Source: Istiophorus platypterus (Eukaryota; Chordata; Actinopteri; Istiophoriformes; Istiophoridae). Taken from it: DNA of 64,000 bases. The notes beneath the pieces were generated by a model. It was not told the DNA's origin, did no database searches, and was given only the letters and a program-made list of their open reading frames with translations. The stretch spans positions 7,080,001-7,144,000 of the forward strand of contig CM029120.1 of NCBI GenBank assembly GCA_016859345.1, given 5' to 3'. Position numbers and translations under genes: made by a program. This document shows, in pieces, positions 1 to 13,800 of the stretch. The stretch's first letter is position 1, and the number at the start of each line of letters is the position of its first letter.

Positions 1-3000
1 AAAGGTATATGTCTCGACAAACTATAGTCTCTCTCTCTCACTCTCTCTCACACATACACACACACACTCTAAAGCCTCCATATAGCATTGTAACTGGGAC
101 GTCAAAGAAGAAGCGTGCGGGGAGGGAAAAAGCGAAAATGTTCCAAACACGTATTTACGACCTGGAGTTAAACTGTCTCTCACTCTGTAATTCTCAGAGC
201 TTTTTACTGCAGGCTGGGGGTGAACAAAGTGCACGTTCTGTTATTCTACCATCCGTCTGGTCTTACATCCACCCTTCAGATTTAGGGCTGAGGTTTCGGG
301 GCCTCTGCTACAGAGATGTAGGGCCTTCGCTGCATTAGAAACACCCTGAAAATTGGGTAGAGTTCAGGATGGGTTATGGGTTGCTATTCATATTCTTGTC
401 CAGACAGTACAGTTTCCATGACCAATTCAAGTCTGCGCTTGTGCTAAAATGCAATTTTCTGATAGATTTTTGAGTCTGATCTCTCAGACTTCTGTGAACT
501 ATGCACAAATAATGAAAAACTTTTTGATATTTGCCATTATCCATTACTTTCCTAAGCAGAGACAAAGTTTATACATACAACTTGACAACTCAAAATACAC
601 CTTGAATGTCTAATCACAATGAACCAACAGGACTGTAGTTTTTATCCAACATTTTTACACAATGGTAAGAAGCTTATCCGTTTATCTGCAGTTATTTTAG
701 GATATTATGCCGTGCCACTCAAAGAATCCCAAAACATTTCCCCATCCTATCTCCTCCTTCAAATCAAAAGCAGAATTTTTTTTTGTTAATTTAACCATCC
801 TATCAGATGTTCCTTTCATTATGGATTCAAAGTATCCTGAGTTCACATTTGAAGATAATGACCGAACAGCTGTAGTCCAGCTTTGGCTCCTAGAATGCAG
901 CCTATTTCAGGCTGCACAGCTCCCAGCTAAGATACTCGGCCCAGCAACACATGAAAAGAGAAACAACAATGAGTTCAAAATGAATACACAGAGAACCTCC
1001 AAACGGCGGGGAGCCAAAAAACACACCATAATCTAAAACATACCAATTTAATCACGGTGGGAAAGATTCTGCAAGACATGCACACCTGCTCGACGGAGCA
1101 TTTCCACACGGGAGGGATATTTCACAAGTCCAGCTATGAATTTTAATCATGGGGCTGTGGTGGACAGAATGCAAAGTACCTGTCAAAGCCAAAAATAGTT
1201 TCATCTATGGAAATGAATGAATAACTAAAATGATCTTAAACACAGCTGAGTGGCATTACAGATGGTGTTATTTCAACACAGATCTCCAGAATAAGTAACT
1301 AAATGCGGTGTGTTAGGCTCCATGCTACCATGTTACACTGTTCCTGCTACCACATCACACTGTAACATATAGCACACGTCTTTAATTTTGGATTTTTGTT
1401 CATTCTACATTTTGGTATAATATTTAAAGCTTCAACAAAACTACCTAATAAACATTTTTATGCTGAACAGGTTCTTAGTGACCTGCACTGATGTTAAAAA
1501 TATTAAAACAAACATTTAATATCTATATTCTTCCAGCTGCCTGACACAAAAGATTTCTATGATTATATTAAAAATATATACTTAATTGTTATACCAATTT
1601 TATTCTAATAAGTAAACATTTCCTTGAAAAGGCAGTTACTTGCTTTCATTGCTGTAGAGAAACAAGTAATTATAATTTCCTTTCCCGATTTATCTGGTGA
1701 TTATTTTCGCAATTAATTTTTTCCTTTATAAAACTTGAGAATATAGAGTAATAAGTCCCCGGTGAGGTCTTCAGATTCCTTGTTTTGCCTGACAAACTAG
1801 TACAAAACATAAACATATTCAGTTTATCATCATTTTAGACTAAGAAAAGCTGCAAATATTTACAGTTGCCAAACTTCAACCAGTGAATATTTGAATTTTT
1901 GAATATCAAAAAAGTTAAATTTTCTCATCTAACTGATTGATTCATCAACAGCTATAATTTCCAGTCTCTACTGGCTGTGGAACAAAAAAACAAAAAACAA
2001 AAACAAACAACAAAAAAATGAATAAAAAAATGAACAAAAATTATTCTTAATTTCATTTCCATTTTTGCTTCAAATTTCCATTCTTTTTTTTAAATCTTTC
2101 CCTTGATTCAGTTTAATTTTTTTAGTTACATTTTTGACAAATTTGTTAACTGTGTTTTTTAAGCACTCTATGGCACTCGCTGTATTGCCTTCATTAAATC
2201 AATAGTAATAGCCCTGATATTAGTAATGCAACTAAGCCAGCTGACCCACCAGATAATCGTCTGTGTCCCTTCCACTCACATCCCCTGCTCTAGCTTCAAG
2301 GGCTGAAATGCACGCATGCAAAATCAAATGTACGGTATCCTCCTACTGGCAGTTCACAACATTACTTAAGACATCATCCAAGTCAGTTTATACATCATTA
2401 ATTCTGTGGCATTTGTACTGACATAGCAGCTAACACACATGGGGGAGCTATTTGTAGGACATGCAGACTTTCAATTACACACCGTTGTTGACTTTTACTG
2501 AGTGCATTCGGTGGTAGGGCCCACTGATACTAGATGTCCAGCAGTGTAATGGAACGAGAGCTTAAGATGGCACTAATGAGTGGGATGGAGATGCCTGGGA
2601 TGATTCTCAGCCTCGTGGAGCAACAAGCACAGATCCCGGGGCTCAATTACACATACCAAAAACATGGTGTGAAGTTTTTGAGAAGCAAATTGGTCTGCTT
2701 TTAATTATGTAGAAAAGCAGTTGGACATTAAGGCTGGAATGCAGGGTGTGAATAGATTCTTCAGCAGCAACTAATCTCAGATGTTTACCAAGCGTGAGCT
2801 GTTTTAAAACTTGAAAAAGGTCAACAAAAGCAGAAAAGGTAACACTGAACATTAATGTTTTTTATAAACGACGATAGACAAAAACAGAATTTGACACTGG
2901 TTGCAAGGCATACCGGTATAAATACACAAACAATTTAGCCACTGTGCTCTAGCTTTCCATTTTCTCTTAATGTGTGTGACTATTATGTGGCTTCCATTTT

Positions 3001-4440
3001 CTTTTCACGCGTCAGCATCCTGATCATCATGACAGGCTAATAAATATAGCACAAATATTGTGTTTTATCAAGATGTTTAGGTTGGAAAAAGAGTATATGT
3101 GCTACCTTAGTTTGTGTTTTTCTTGACACACTCCACCTCTTTTAAGTGTAGACCTGTGACAGCACGGAATTAAGCCAAATTCATACCAGTGAATATACAG
3201 TAGTGTATTCTCAAGCAGAGAAAACTATGAGATTGGGCCACTGGGTCATCGCACAACACTGCACACTGTTGTCCAAACAAGGGCAGAGGAGAGAGAAAAC
3301 ATCATTTGAGAAGCAGGGGGACCCTGGGACCACCAGGGTTATCCCACTCACCACTCCCTCCCCCCTCCATATTTACTTAAACTTTCATGGTTTGGCTCGG
3401 GTCCTACAGGACCATCTTTCACCCCACGTTTTCCACTCATTCACACCCAAAAACAGCATGCAGTGAAAAGAGCTTCCTGTAGCAGCTGCTTGACTAGTAT
3501 GCACATCCTAAACAAGCTAGCACACGCACATATACGCACGCACACACGCACATATACACACACGGTTAGATTGACCAATCCCCATTGGTCAGTCTGACCT
3601 CTGGGTAAGGTCAAGCAAACGTGAATGTTTACCATTAAAGGGTTTACATAAAGGAGTGCAAGCTGCTTTACCATACCATTTGGTGGTAAAGCAGTGGTTT
3701 GCAGAAGGTTCGACTAATGTAGATATTACTAGAATGGCCTCCAACATTGTAGATTTTCTGGGTAGATCGCCATTTTGGTTAGATTTTTTTTTTTTTTTTT
3801 TACTTTGAAGGCAGATCCGAGGCCACTTTCCAAACACTAAAACATTTATTAGTAGTTTGAATTAACTAGAGGCCTTACTGTTGGATTCTGGAGCCCTGTG
3901 TCAATAGAGTCAGACCACCTCATTTAAAAAATAAACAAAATAAATGAAAATAATTAAAAAAAATATATATATATCCCCCTTACTTATCCCTTATGGTATT
4001 TAGTGCTACATACATGCCGTGGGTAGCTTTCATGGACTTATTTCATCTATAATAACTATTAACAGATTACTCTACAGGTTATTCAGAGTAATAGGGATAT
4101 CAATTCTAATGGTGGATGTTGAATTTTCACAGCAGTTAGTATTGCACCTTCATTAAACTGTTTTACTCAGAGGAGACAGACTTAAAAGGTCAAAATTAAT
4201 GCAGCAAGGGCTGAGACATAACTTTTAGTAATTGTATGGTTCAAGCTCTAAAAACAGTGAACACTACAATTCCCATAATTCAACAGGGTCTTTCATTAAC
4301 CCACATCTTTAAACTCCAACTTTGACTTTTATGTTTCAAATTGACTTGGTAAATTGAATTCTTTTTTTTCTGGGTAAATAGGCCCCGGATTTAATATGAC
4401 GCAGACATTATATTTCAATCAGGTTTTTAAAAAGACAACA
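1..4440. other. Non-coding, presumed slc25a21 intron 1
   Basis: AT-rich sequence with scattered A/T runs (A-rich block 1981-2040, poly-T at 3783-3802) and CT/CA words at 30-70. No exon with acceptor, frame and donor was recognised on either strand. Confidence 0.5.
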
Positions 4441-4449
4441 GCAAAGGCC

Positions 4450-6580
4450 CTATACGTCAGCATGTAAGAAAAAAAAAAATGGACACAGGGCTTCTGGAGG
4501 GCAGGAAGATGGACAGCCTCCCTGTCTGGCTGGGTGAGGCAGCTTGAGGGAGGAATGCTGTGGGTTTTCCCCTCCCAGGGGAGCTGAGACCAAGATGGCT
4601 GATTGTTGTTCTACAACCCCATGAGAGTCCTCTAACTGTCTGTCTATCACAGCATCGGAACGACTGGAATCATTGAAAAGCATTCAGATAATGACATCAC
4701 GCGTTTTTTTCTTATGGTTTCTGGAGGTGCCCTCGCCCATGTCTCCAAGTAAGACCGCCTTGTCGGAGTGCATGCATTTCTGCTTGTTGCTTGTGCACAG
4801 CTTCGCTCTTCCACACACGCCTTAAAAACAGACTTCCCCACATAGGTCTCGTGATTTGACAGGGAAGGTGAAGGTGGGTGGGGGGATTGGGGGTGGGGTA
4901 GGGGCTCTGGCTGTGGAAAATGGAGGCGAGTTTTATGACCCATGTTCCCTGTCCTCCTGTAAAAATCGCACCAGCCGTTTTCCAGCATTGCAGCATCATC
5001 GGCTCTGCAGCCAATGAAAACAATGGAGCGTGTGGAGAAGAAACAAGGCAAACAAAGAGAAAAAAGGCCTCTTGGACAGAAATACTTGCAGGTCTACTTT
5101 ATACATATTCATCATCCTTTCCCCTTCTCATCAGACTCTGAGGTAGACCCCGAGTTCTCATGGGTTTTCGGTGGCAATCCAACCTGGCAATCTTCCAGAG
5201 CTCTCTGCAGGCACTTTGTTTTGTTGGGGGGATGTCACTGCATGGACCCACCACGTGTGGGTGGGTAACTGGGCACAGTTTTGTAATTCCATATTACGAA
5301 AGGAAAGCTGCCAGGCTACTCTGCCGTCGACTTAATTGTGATTGTCATACTCTCTATTGAATTATGCGATGAGAGGGTGAATGCATGTCTTTACTAAAGC
5401 CTTAAAGATGAGAGAGCAGGAAACAGCAAAGTGGCTGTCCTGTGAGGTCCTGTCTGTAGAGGGCGGATGAAGACATGCATTGTGTGTATGATTCATGTGC
5501 CACATTGTATTAGTGTACAACAAGGGCTGAGGGGATGCAGATTGGCTTGGAACACAGGAGGAAAGGGAGTAGGCATTTGTATCCTCCTTTGCTGGTAATA
5601 CATGGTAACAAGGGTGATTTGCACAGCTAAATCAAAACCAAGTGATGGTGACATTGAAGTCCAATGCATCTTAAGATGATGAAGCTCCTTAGTGTGTTTC
5701 GCATCCAAGCCCACTGCAATCCATTTGCTTCTCAGGAGACTCAGTCACTCGAGGTAACATGAAGAGTTAGTTAACCTGTGGGAGCGTGCTTGAACCTTAA
5801 TGCACTGCAGATGTAGCCATCTTAGAAGTCACACGTTTTATTGAAAGCTTGCTGCACTGCAGCTTCGTTGCTTCTCTGTCCCTCTAAGGAAAAAGTTTAG
5901 AGAACGAGAATTGTATCTATTTATCTGGGGATGTAAGGAATGATGTTGCAGCCACTTTGATCAAGACACACACGTTTTGCGTTATACCAACATGACTGTT
6001 CGGTTATTTGAGAACATTTAAGAAAGAACAGGCTGCAACCACCACTCAGGCAGCACTAATGCAGGATAGGTGCAAGATCCATGCATGATAGGAGACTTGT
6101 GTGAGGGCTTCCAATGCACATGCCTGCCAGGCAGCCACATTACTCATGTAGTTGGAAGATCTATTATAAAATTGGCTATGCATTACAGGGACCTAATGTG
6201 GGCTCCTGGCAGTCCTGCACACTGCCTGCGGTGAGGCTATCTAACACAGTCAGTGGGATTTATCTGCTGTTATGATCAGACCCACAGCAGACCTGCCTAA
6301 ACACAGCTTATCTCCCCCTGCATCCAGCCCAGGAAAAATATCTTTGAGAGAAAGCTCAAGATGTGCGAACAAGTCCCCAATCAGATGAGTCAACCTGAAA
6401 TCATATGAGAAAGCAGAATCTAGATGTGACAGGCACCTCTAATTCTTCATCAAACCCTCCCCCATTCGAGGCTCCTCCTCATCCTGTTCCCTCGCTCCAA
6501 CCCCCCCCCCCCCCTTTCCCTGGCTCCATTGCTCCAGGAGATCCTATCATTTCTCCCGCAGACTAGATTTCTTGGGTGAC
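4450..6580. other. Non-coding, higher-complexity stretch in presumed slc25a21 intron 1
   Basis: More even base composition than its flanks and free of microsatellites, except a C run near 6499-6514. The parts 4480-5360 and 6190-6480 could be conserved regulatory DNA; the latter has gggatttatctgctgttatg. No coding exon recognised. Confidence 0.35.
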
Positions 6581-9500
6581 TTCAAAGCTTGTTCACTAAG
6601 TGTTTAGAAGAATGCAATGGAAACAGGAAAATAATGTTCTGATTTCTGTAAACTTTATAACATCTGCTTTTGCTTAGCGCTGGTGCAGTGTGAAGCAGGG
6701 GCTCCATACTGTGTACAGTTTGGGACATTTTTTTCCCACAGTTTAAACGGCATCGTGCACACTCTGCAAAACGGGAAGGGTAAAAAAAATTTAAAAATTA
6801 AAAAAAAAAAAAAAAAAAAAAAAGTGTCTCAAGCCCAAGGAATATATTCCTAATGGTAACAAAAGTGACATTAATGAAGCTTTGTTACCAGCAAGAGCTT
6901 GTTTTCTTAAATGAAGGGCAGTTTAATTCATTCCCATTTCAGTCATGTCACACATCATTTGAAAAGCAGGTGAGGATGAATCCCACAAGAAAGGTAATAG
7001 TTTAACCCTCTAAGACCTAATTTCCATCTGTTTGTATAACCCTCATCTTCTGAGAATTCATAGGATGCAATGAGTATATTTCCACTGAGAAGGAAAGGAA
7101 CCAGGCAAGGCTTTGCTAGTGTCCCAAAAGGCCTGTGAGTAATGTTGCTGGCACCGTACAAGCATACACACAGACTAACGCTACGTCCTTGTGTATACAC
7201 AAGATGACAAGCCGTTTCTAGGGCCAGGCCAGATAACTCCATCACAATCTCCCCATGCTAACAGGGCAGCAGGACAAGAGCGCCATGTATACACACACAG
7301 CATCCGACTGGCAGCCTCAGGGCTCCTGTCTCCTTTCCTCTAACTCAATCATGCTCAAGTTTCACTCTCGCCCATCCGAGGCTAACTCGCTTCCTCTCTA
7401 TATCCCCTCACACAATCCCCCCATCTTTAAAATCCTTAACCCACATCCCACCCATAGAGTATCGGTTCCTAGTCTGATATACATGCATGTAAAGAAAAAG
7501 GCAGGGCTTATACAAACAACTGCACAGATATTTCTAAAAGATATTCAATTTCCCAAAACTGAAATTATTGAGATGCTATCATCTCAAACTATCAAAATAA
7601 TTTAAAATAGTGCATATTCTAGGAATAGAGAGCAGCCAATGTAGCTTTTAATAATTCTTTGTATTTTTTGTGACGCATGAAACAAGTAACAAGAAAGAGT
7701 GATTTTTAAGCAGGTTTCAGTCCTAGGGCCATCAAGGGCACACATGTCGCTTCCGAAGCAGCAATCCTAAACCACTTAAGCTACCCTAAATTTATTTCTC
7801 CATGAAAACACTTAAAGGAAAAATCCTCCCTAAATCACTGTGACACTGCTGAAGTAAAAATAAGCACTGGCAATTCACCTCCATTTCATTGTCTGGTTGT
7901 CTATTTTCCATATTCCAGTAAAAGTGCCAAAATATCAAAAACATTAGGTCACGCTGAGCTATTGCCAGTGCAGCTACAAACATATTTGCCAAGGTTGCAG
8001 AGAAATGGTTCAGCCATTAAAAAGTTAAAATGTCAGATTTGGTATCAGTTCCTCAGAATTAAAGAGCAAGGGTATCTTTCTAAGATGCCTGATTTTGCAC
8101 ATCATGCTCAGGGAGAAAGTTTCATAGACGAGGAAGAGATAACAATTTCTCCATTCACAGCCGCTTAAACGAACCACAATGCATTGCAGAAACAGGAGAT
8201 AACAACTTGTCTTCTTAACAAACTAAGAAGAGTCTCTGACTTGACTGTTTTGGCATCTTTACAAACAGAAGCCTTCCTCACAGTGAACAGTGCTTTCATC
8301 AGGTAGGTTGTCCTTTCTATGGCCCAATCAAGGTGACTGAGACTTCGAGAATTAAAAAAAAAATAATAATAAATAAATCAAAAACCACCAACAACATAAA
8401 AAGGTTTTAAAAATTGTATTGCTATTTCTAACATAAAATATTATAAACAAGCTGAATTTTAGTCATGAATTAAGTGAAGTAAACCTGTGTTTACCTGGAC
8501 AAAATATGCCTTCAAAGAATGTGAAGAAGAAGAACAAAAAAGCAATAGTGCAGGTAAGTGTATATCACTTTTGGTAAATGGTTGGCAGAGTGGGCCAGTA
8601 GTTAGCACCCAGGTCTCACCTGGCTGGGGTCTTTCTGTGTGAAATTTACACATTTTCCCCCTTGCAGATTTTTTCTGGGTGCTCATGACTCATCCTCTAG
8701 TCCAGAGCAATAAGGGGTCAGGTGAACTGGAAATAACGAACGGACTGTAGTTGTGAATTTTTGGATCTGGCTACACTATGTCCATCAATCCAGGGTGTTG
8801 TCTGGCTCTTGTCTAATGCACACTGACCCCAAAAGAGGATTAAAAATAGAGAAATGGAAATGTGCTTCAACATGCACAAACACTGGTTTACTGTATTCAA
8901 CAAGATACACAGCACAACAATGCTGGATAAGGAAAGGTGGCGCATGAAGATTTTCAGTAATCCTTTGCTTACACACCAAACTACTGGAGGTATTCAGAGG
9001 CTGACTCATGCTGAACTAGGCCACAAGTAAGGAGGAGGACAGGGGACGGGGGACCAAGGATGGGGGATTGGAGGGGGGATCCTTTTCAAGCCCGTGGGGC
9101 TATGTGAGATTTAACATTTGCTGGGTCCACCTTGTTCGACTCTGCTCTGTTCTCTGTTAGCTCGGACTTCACACGTTCACTTGCACAGACTGTGACAATG
9201 CCATTTTGTTTACTGCATTGTTGTACTGCACATGTTTAAGGGTTAATTACTTGCAGGTGCAGTGTTAGTCCCTCATCCTAGAAACAAACCTATCAGGGTG
9301 AGGGTGTTAAACACTGGACATGTTTGGAGGATGATGCACATGATGCTGTCATGCTGTCAGACTCTGTCCAACATGCCAGGCTCGAGCTTGTCTTAACTAA
9401 GCAATGATATTTGGTGTGAGGTTCAATGTGCAATATATGCTATGCTATGTTCATTTGAACAAAATGCAGGAATAATGTTCCTTCCTAATCTGATGAGAAA

Positions 9501-10890
9501 TATGTCAGGCACCTGTATGCAGGACAGTGTATTTATAATTGTGTTAGTTTCAGGCATATAGTTTGTGTAAAGGTCAAGGGACCCACGGATGCATAGCTGA
9601 CAGGCTTTACAGGCTGGACAAATTTTAAAATAATTTCCTCACTTTTTCTTCTTTTTCAAAATGCTTCTGCTGAGGGAAAAAAAAGCAAATGAACAAAAAA
9701 AGTAAACTTGGGGTAGAAAGAGGCAGAAACAAATTGATGTGAGCGACACTGAGAGGAGGAACACCAAGTGCTGACCTCAGAATCCACACAAGACTGCAAC
9801 ACATACTCAGATGAGACAAACAAAGAGGATGGCTCTGTGCACTTGGGAACAGTATTTTGACTTCACATTGATTTTAATTCATCTTAGAGTTTGCTCATCA
9901 TGAACATGGCTACATAGCTTGTGAAGATGGTTGTAAAATGTCCTCTAGAGAGCTTCATCCAGAGCCACAAAGTCAGAAAAAAAACAAACAAACAAACAAA
10001 AAAAATAAAACAAACCAACAACCTGATGATAACATCAGTGTTGTTTTGGCTCAGGCTTAGAGTCCTCAAACTACAGTGAGTGTGCGGTGAGTTTAAAAAA
10101 TTAGGGCATTTACAGGACAGGGATGGTCTATTGCTGCATTCATATAATATTAGACTTAACATAATTACTAAGTTTTTTGAGTTCAAACTTGTCAATAGGA
10201 ATCACATTAATATCCAAGTCATAATTATGAATTGGAAACTTTCCCGAAAGCTCCCAACATATTTGACTTGGCACTTAATAATATGGAAGTGCCTGAGAAC
10301 CAAACAAATATGAAGGACTCGCATCAATCAAATACTGTTGCTCAATGTAATTAAACATCAGTTTAATGAATATGATGTTTTATTGTAAAATCAACTGTAT
10401 CTTAAGTCTCACATGAAACGACTAAGTGATCAAACAACTGGCACTATGACCCAAATGCTCAGCACGATTGCAAGAGGTTACCATGGTAATCTTTCTTACC
10501 TCTACCATCCATTCAATTTGTTGCTTGTGAATCCCCAAACTTTATGGAGGTGAAACACTAATTCCCTGGAGTGACCTTTTCATTTTTATCCCATGTATTA
10601 GAATAAACCAGTGATTGATTAAATCTGTCCTCAAAATCTCTCCTCATCAGTTAGCATGATTCTAAGGTAAAAACTAAAGAATTAACTGTCCTGAAGGAAG
10701 CACATATTTCATACCTAACTGCAGAAAAAGCAGCACTGTCAATGTTTATCAGTACCGGAAGAATTTTCCTTAAATGATAATGATATTTAGTGAAAGTTCA
10801 ATATTTGATTGTTATCTTTCAAAGTGAAAGCTGTGGAGAGTAGAGTGAACATGACTGGTTTCTAGAGAAACACACATGCAGTGACACTTT
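6581..10890. other. Non-coding, presumed slc25a21 intron 1
   Basis: Poly-A tracts (6799-6823, 8348-8380) and ordinary AT-rich sequence. Open frames here are short and without splice support. Nothing further seen. Confidence 0.45.
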
Positions 10891-13160
10891 CCCTAATGGC
10901 CGTCTTTTGCAGCTGGCTATGTCCGTCAGGCTGAAGGGGAGGAGTTTAAGAGCTGCTAATCTTCCCTGGTCAAGACTCACTGGGTAAACATTAATTTCAT
11001 GGCCAGTTTGACACAGGTTGTGTCTGTTCTAATTTGCCTGGAGGGGAGGAGAAAAAAGAAGTCACATCTTCCTCCACCTCTCTCTCCTTCAGCTCAGCTC
11101 TCCTTCTGTCACCCACAGTCCCACTCTTCAAACCTCTCCACCCAGGTCCACCCGTTTGTCTCCTGCCCTCGACGCCCACCACCATGATGAATGGGCCCAA
11201 GCTCCATTCAATTACGCCCAAAGTGCGAAGACACAGGAACAATGAAAACTGGCCTCAGCAGTGCAGTGCAGACCCTCAGCATTCTTCGCAACAATTTAGT
11301 CTAATTAGCATCAACTCCTGCCCCATCCATCATACTCCTCAAGAAACATAAACAAACTGTCAGCTCTAGCGTAACAAACAGATCGCCCAGCTACTTAGCA
11401 CAAATTATTCTTACATGAAACGCAGCTTCTCAGGCAACCTTCCCCCCCTTCAGGCCATCTGGGGGAATGGAGAGCTATTAAAATTGAAGACATATGTTCC
11501 AGTCAAGTTCAACTCTCCAGAGTGCTGTGGCGGACACTATGACAGTTTCCCCTGCTGGGCTGGGGCTGCAGGTCTGACTGAAAGGGCTGTGGTGACCGGG
11601 ATTAGTGTGTAACGGCTTGTATGTATATATCTATTTGCAAGCGTGTCATAGTTGTGTGTGTGTGTACAGTATGTTTGCATAAGCAGTGTATGCATGTGTG
11701 TGCTCATACATAGACCTACCAAATTTTTATTAACAAAAAATAGCTATTACTCTTAGTGATCAAAATGTAGAACTCATTGTAGACCTGCAACAATTAGTCA
11801 ATTAATCAGTCATTCAAGAGAAAATTAATCAGCAACATTTCTGATGGTCAATTATAATTAAACCATTTTTAAAGAAAAAAATCAAATAATCTGATGATTC
11901 TAAAATGCTGCTTGTGCTCATCTTAACAGTACACTAAGTTTTCTAAAGCAGTATCTGTCTGACAGAAAGACTTTCAAAAAAAGTCCCTGTCCAAAAATCC
12001 CACTCAAGACATACTGTGGTACTGTATTAAAATACAATTTAGCACATTCCTCTCACACTTGTCTTAGTGCTTACAATCAGTTATGAGGCCTCCATGATAA
12101 ACAAGTGTAAATAAATTAGCCTAAATGAATTGAGAATAAAAAACATCTTGTAAGAATGAAAAACAGAGCATTAAAAAGCCACAGCACTGCTGATTGGTGT
12201 AAATTGGACTTAGTCATACAGTGAGTTTGTCTTAGAGTGACCATGTGCTGAATTGGAACTCCACCAACTCTCCACGCCAGAAAAACCCCTCCCACACTGC
12301 AGGGACCGTGCTTAATTTGTCAATTTTCCATTTCCTTCTTGATGTTCTGCAGAGTGTGAAATGCTTCACTAATTATCTAGGAAGTTTGGCAGGAGAGGCT
12401 TGTTGTTTTTAGAGAGCTGATGGCAAACCTCACTCATCCCAGCAAAGAAGGAACTGTGCAAACTCACAATGACAAATAAACCAGGACCCCCCCCGAATCC
12501 CTCCTGCCTCTGTTAACAGTTAAAAAATGTACAACAACATAACAAAATCGAGCTAAACTAAACGTCAGCACCAGCACTCATTTTTCTTTCCTCCTTAAAT
12601 GTACTTATTCCATATTAAAACCAGCACAGTGTTGGGGGAAGTCTCAAACCAAAGGCATTGGAGTTGAGAGAGTCTTTGACAGGCAGACTGCAGAGGAGCT
12701 GGATGCCTGAGCCAAGGTGAGAGTGGAGGGTTATTCTAATCAAGGTAATTCCCTGCAAAGCTCAAAAATGATGTCATCCAGTGTTTGCTCATTAGAGATT
12801 CTTGTCAAGAGGCCAAGAGTAATTCGCATTCAGTCGTGAATGCAAATACAAACCCCCGCTTTCTTTTCTCTCCCTGCAACTCTTTTCATGGGACAGATTT
12901 AAAGATCTACGCTATATAAAAGTACGGAAGGGAGGGGACCACCTCCACTAAAATGACTAACAAATGGATTACATTTGTCATTTAGTCAGCTCACAGCGCC
13001 TCAGAATAAATGCCGTTTGATTAACCTACATGCAGAAACATTCACTTCTCCCCTTGCTTTCCCACACAGCTCAATATTTCAAGTAGGGTTTTTATGCGGC
13101 GCTTTCCACCCGGTTTCTCCCCTGATGGGTATCACTCGCAGGCCGTTAAGCTTCTAAACT
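10891..13160. other. Non-coding with possible enhancer segments, presumed slc25a21 intron 1
   Basis: Two high-complexity pieces stand out. At 11170-11500, caacaatttagtctaattag carries a homeodomain word. At 12240-12900 there are aatttgtcaattttccattt, cactaattatctag and an octamer ATGCAAAT at 12840-12847. An AT-rich repeat copy lies between them. Regulatory function is inferred only from composition and motifs. Confidence 0.3.
11765..11915 (+). repeat. AT-rich interspersed repeat, short degenerate copy
   Basis: Contains cctgcaacaattagtcaatt and gagaaaattaatcagcaaca, the 5' block of the family seen at 13470 and 23345. Confidence 0.45.
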
Positions 13161-13469
13161 GCACTCTGGTCTGAACTGTCAGTGCTGTGACTGAGCTCAC
13201 GGGATAATCCTCAGATCAAATGCACAACTGGATCAGAAGGGGAGGCGGACAGTGCCGGTGCTGCCTTCTGGTTTCCACCCCCTCTAATCTTTCTGCTCAT
13301 TTTTTAAAAATCGTCTTTCCTGCGCTTGTCTATTGTATGAACTCCTATCTCTGAGCACGCTAGGCACTGCTGGACTGGGCAAATAAGCTACTTCATGTAC
13401 TTACACCCTTTAAATCCAGCATCAATGACAACTGACATCTTAACAATTCTGATCACTATTAAAGCATCA

Positions 13470-13800
13470 GAGAAAGTAGGGCAGCAAGAAATATTTATTT
13501 TCAATACTGATTAACCTGAGAATTATTTTTTTTGGTTAATCAATTTGTTTGATAAACAGTTAGTTAGGAAACAGTGAAAAATAGTCATTTCAATTTTTCC
13601 AAAAACCCAAGGGGAAGTTGTCAAACTGCTTGTTTTGTCTGACCAATGCTCCAAAACTCAAAGACATCAAATTTTCTATCATATAAAACAAGGAGCAGTT
13701 TTCAAGATTTTCAAATTGGAACAATTGAGTCTTGCTGAAAAATTTGAATGCTCATCAACTAACCAATGTATCAACTAATGCTTTCAGCTCTAATGGCTCT
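13470..13800 (+). repeat. AT-rich 'gattaatcgatta' type interspersed repeat
   Basis: Contains attaacctgagaattatttt, gataaacagttagttaggaa, gtgaaaaatagtcatttcaa, ttgttttgtctgaccaatgc and aaaactcaaagacatcaaat, ending gctttcagctcta. The same block order recurs at several other sites in the window, which marks it as dispersed repeat DNA. Confidence 0.6.

Noticed and set aside
1261..1300. Minus-strand words resembling the slc25a21 exon 2 (LEIC)
   Set aside because: The following residues do not continue into MHPLDVVKTR and there is no proper frame or splice context.
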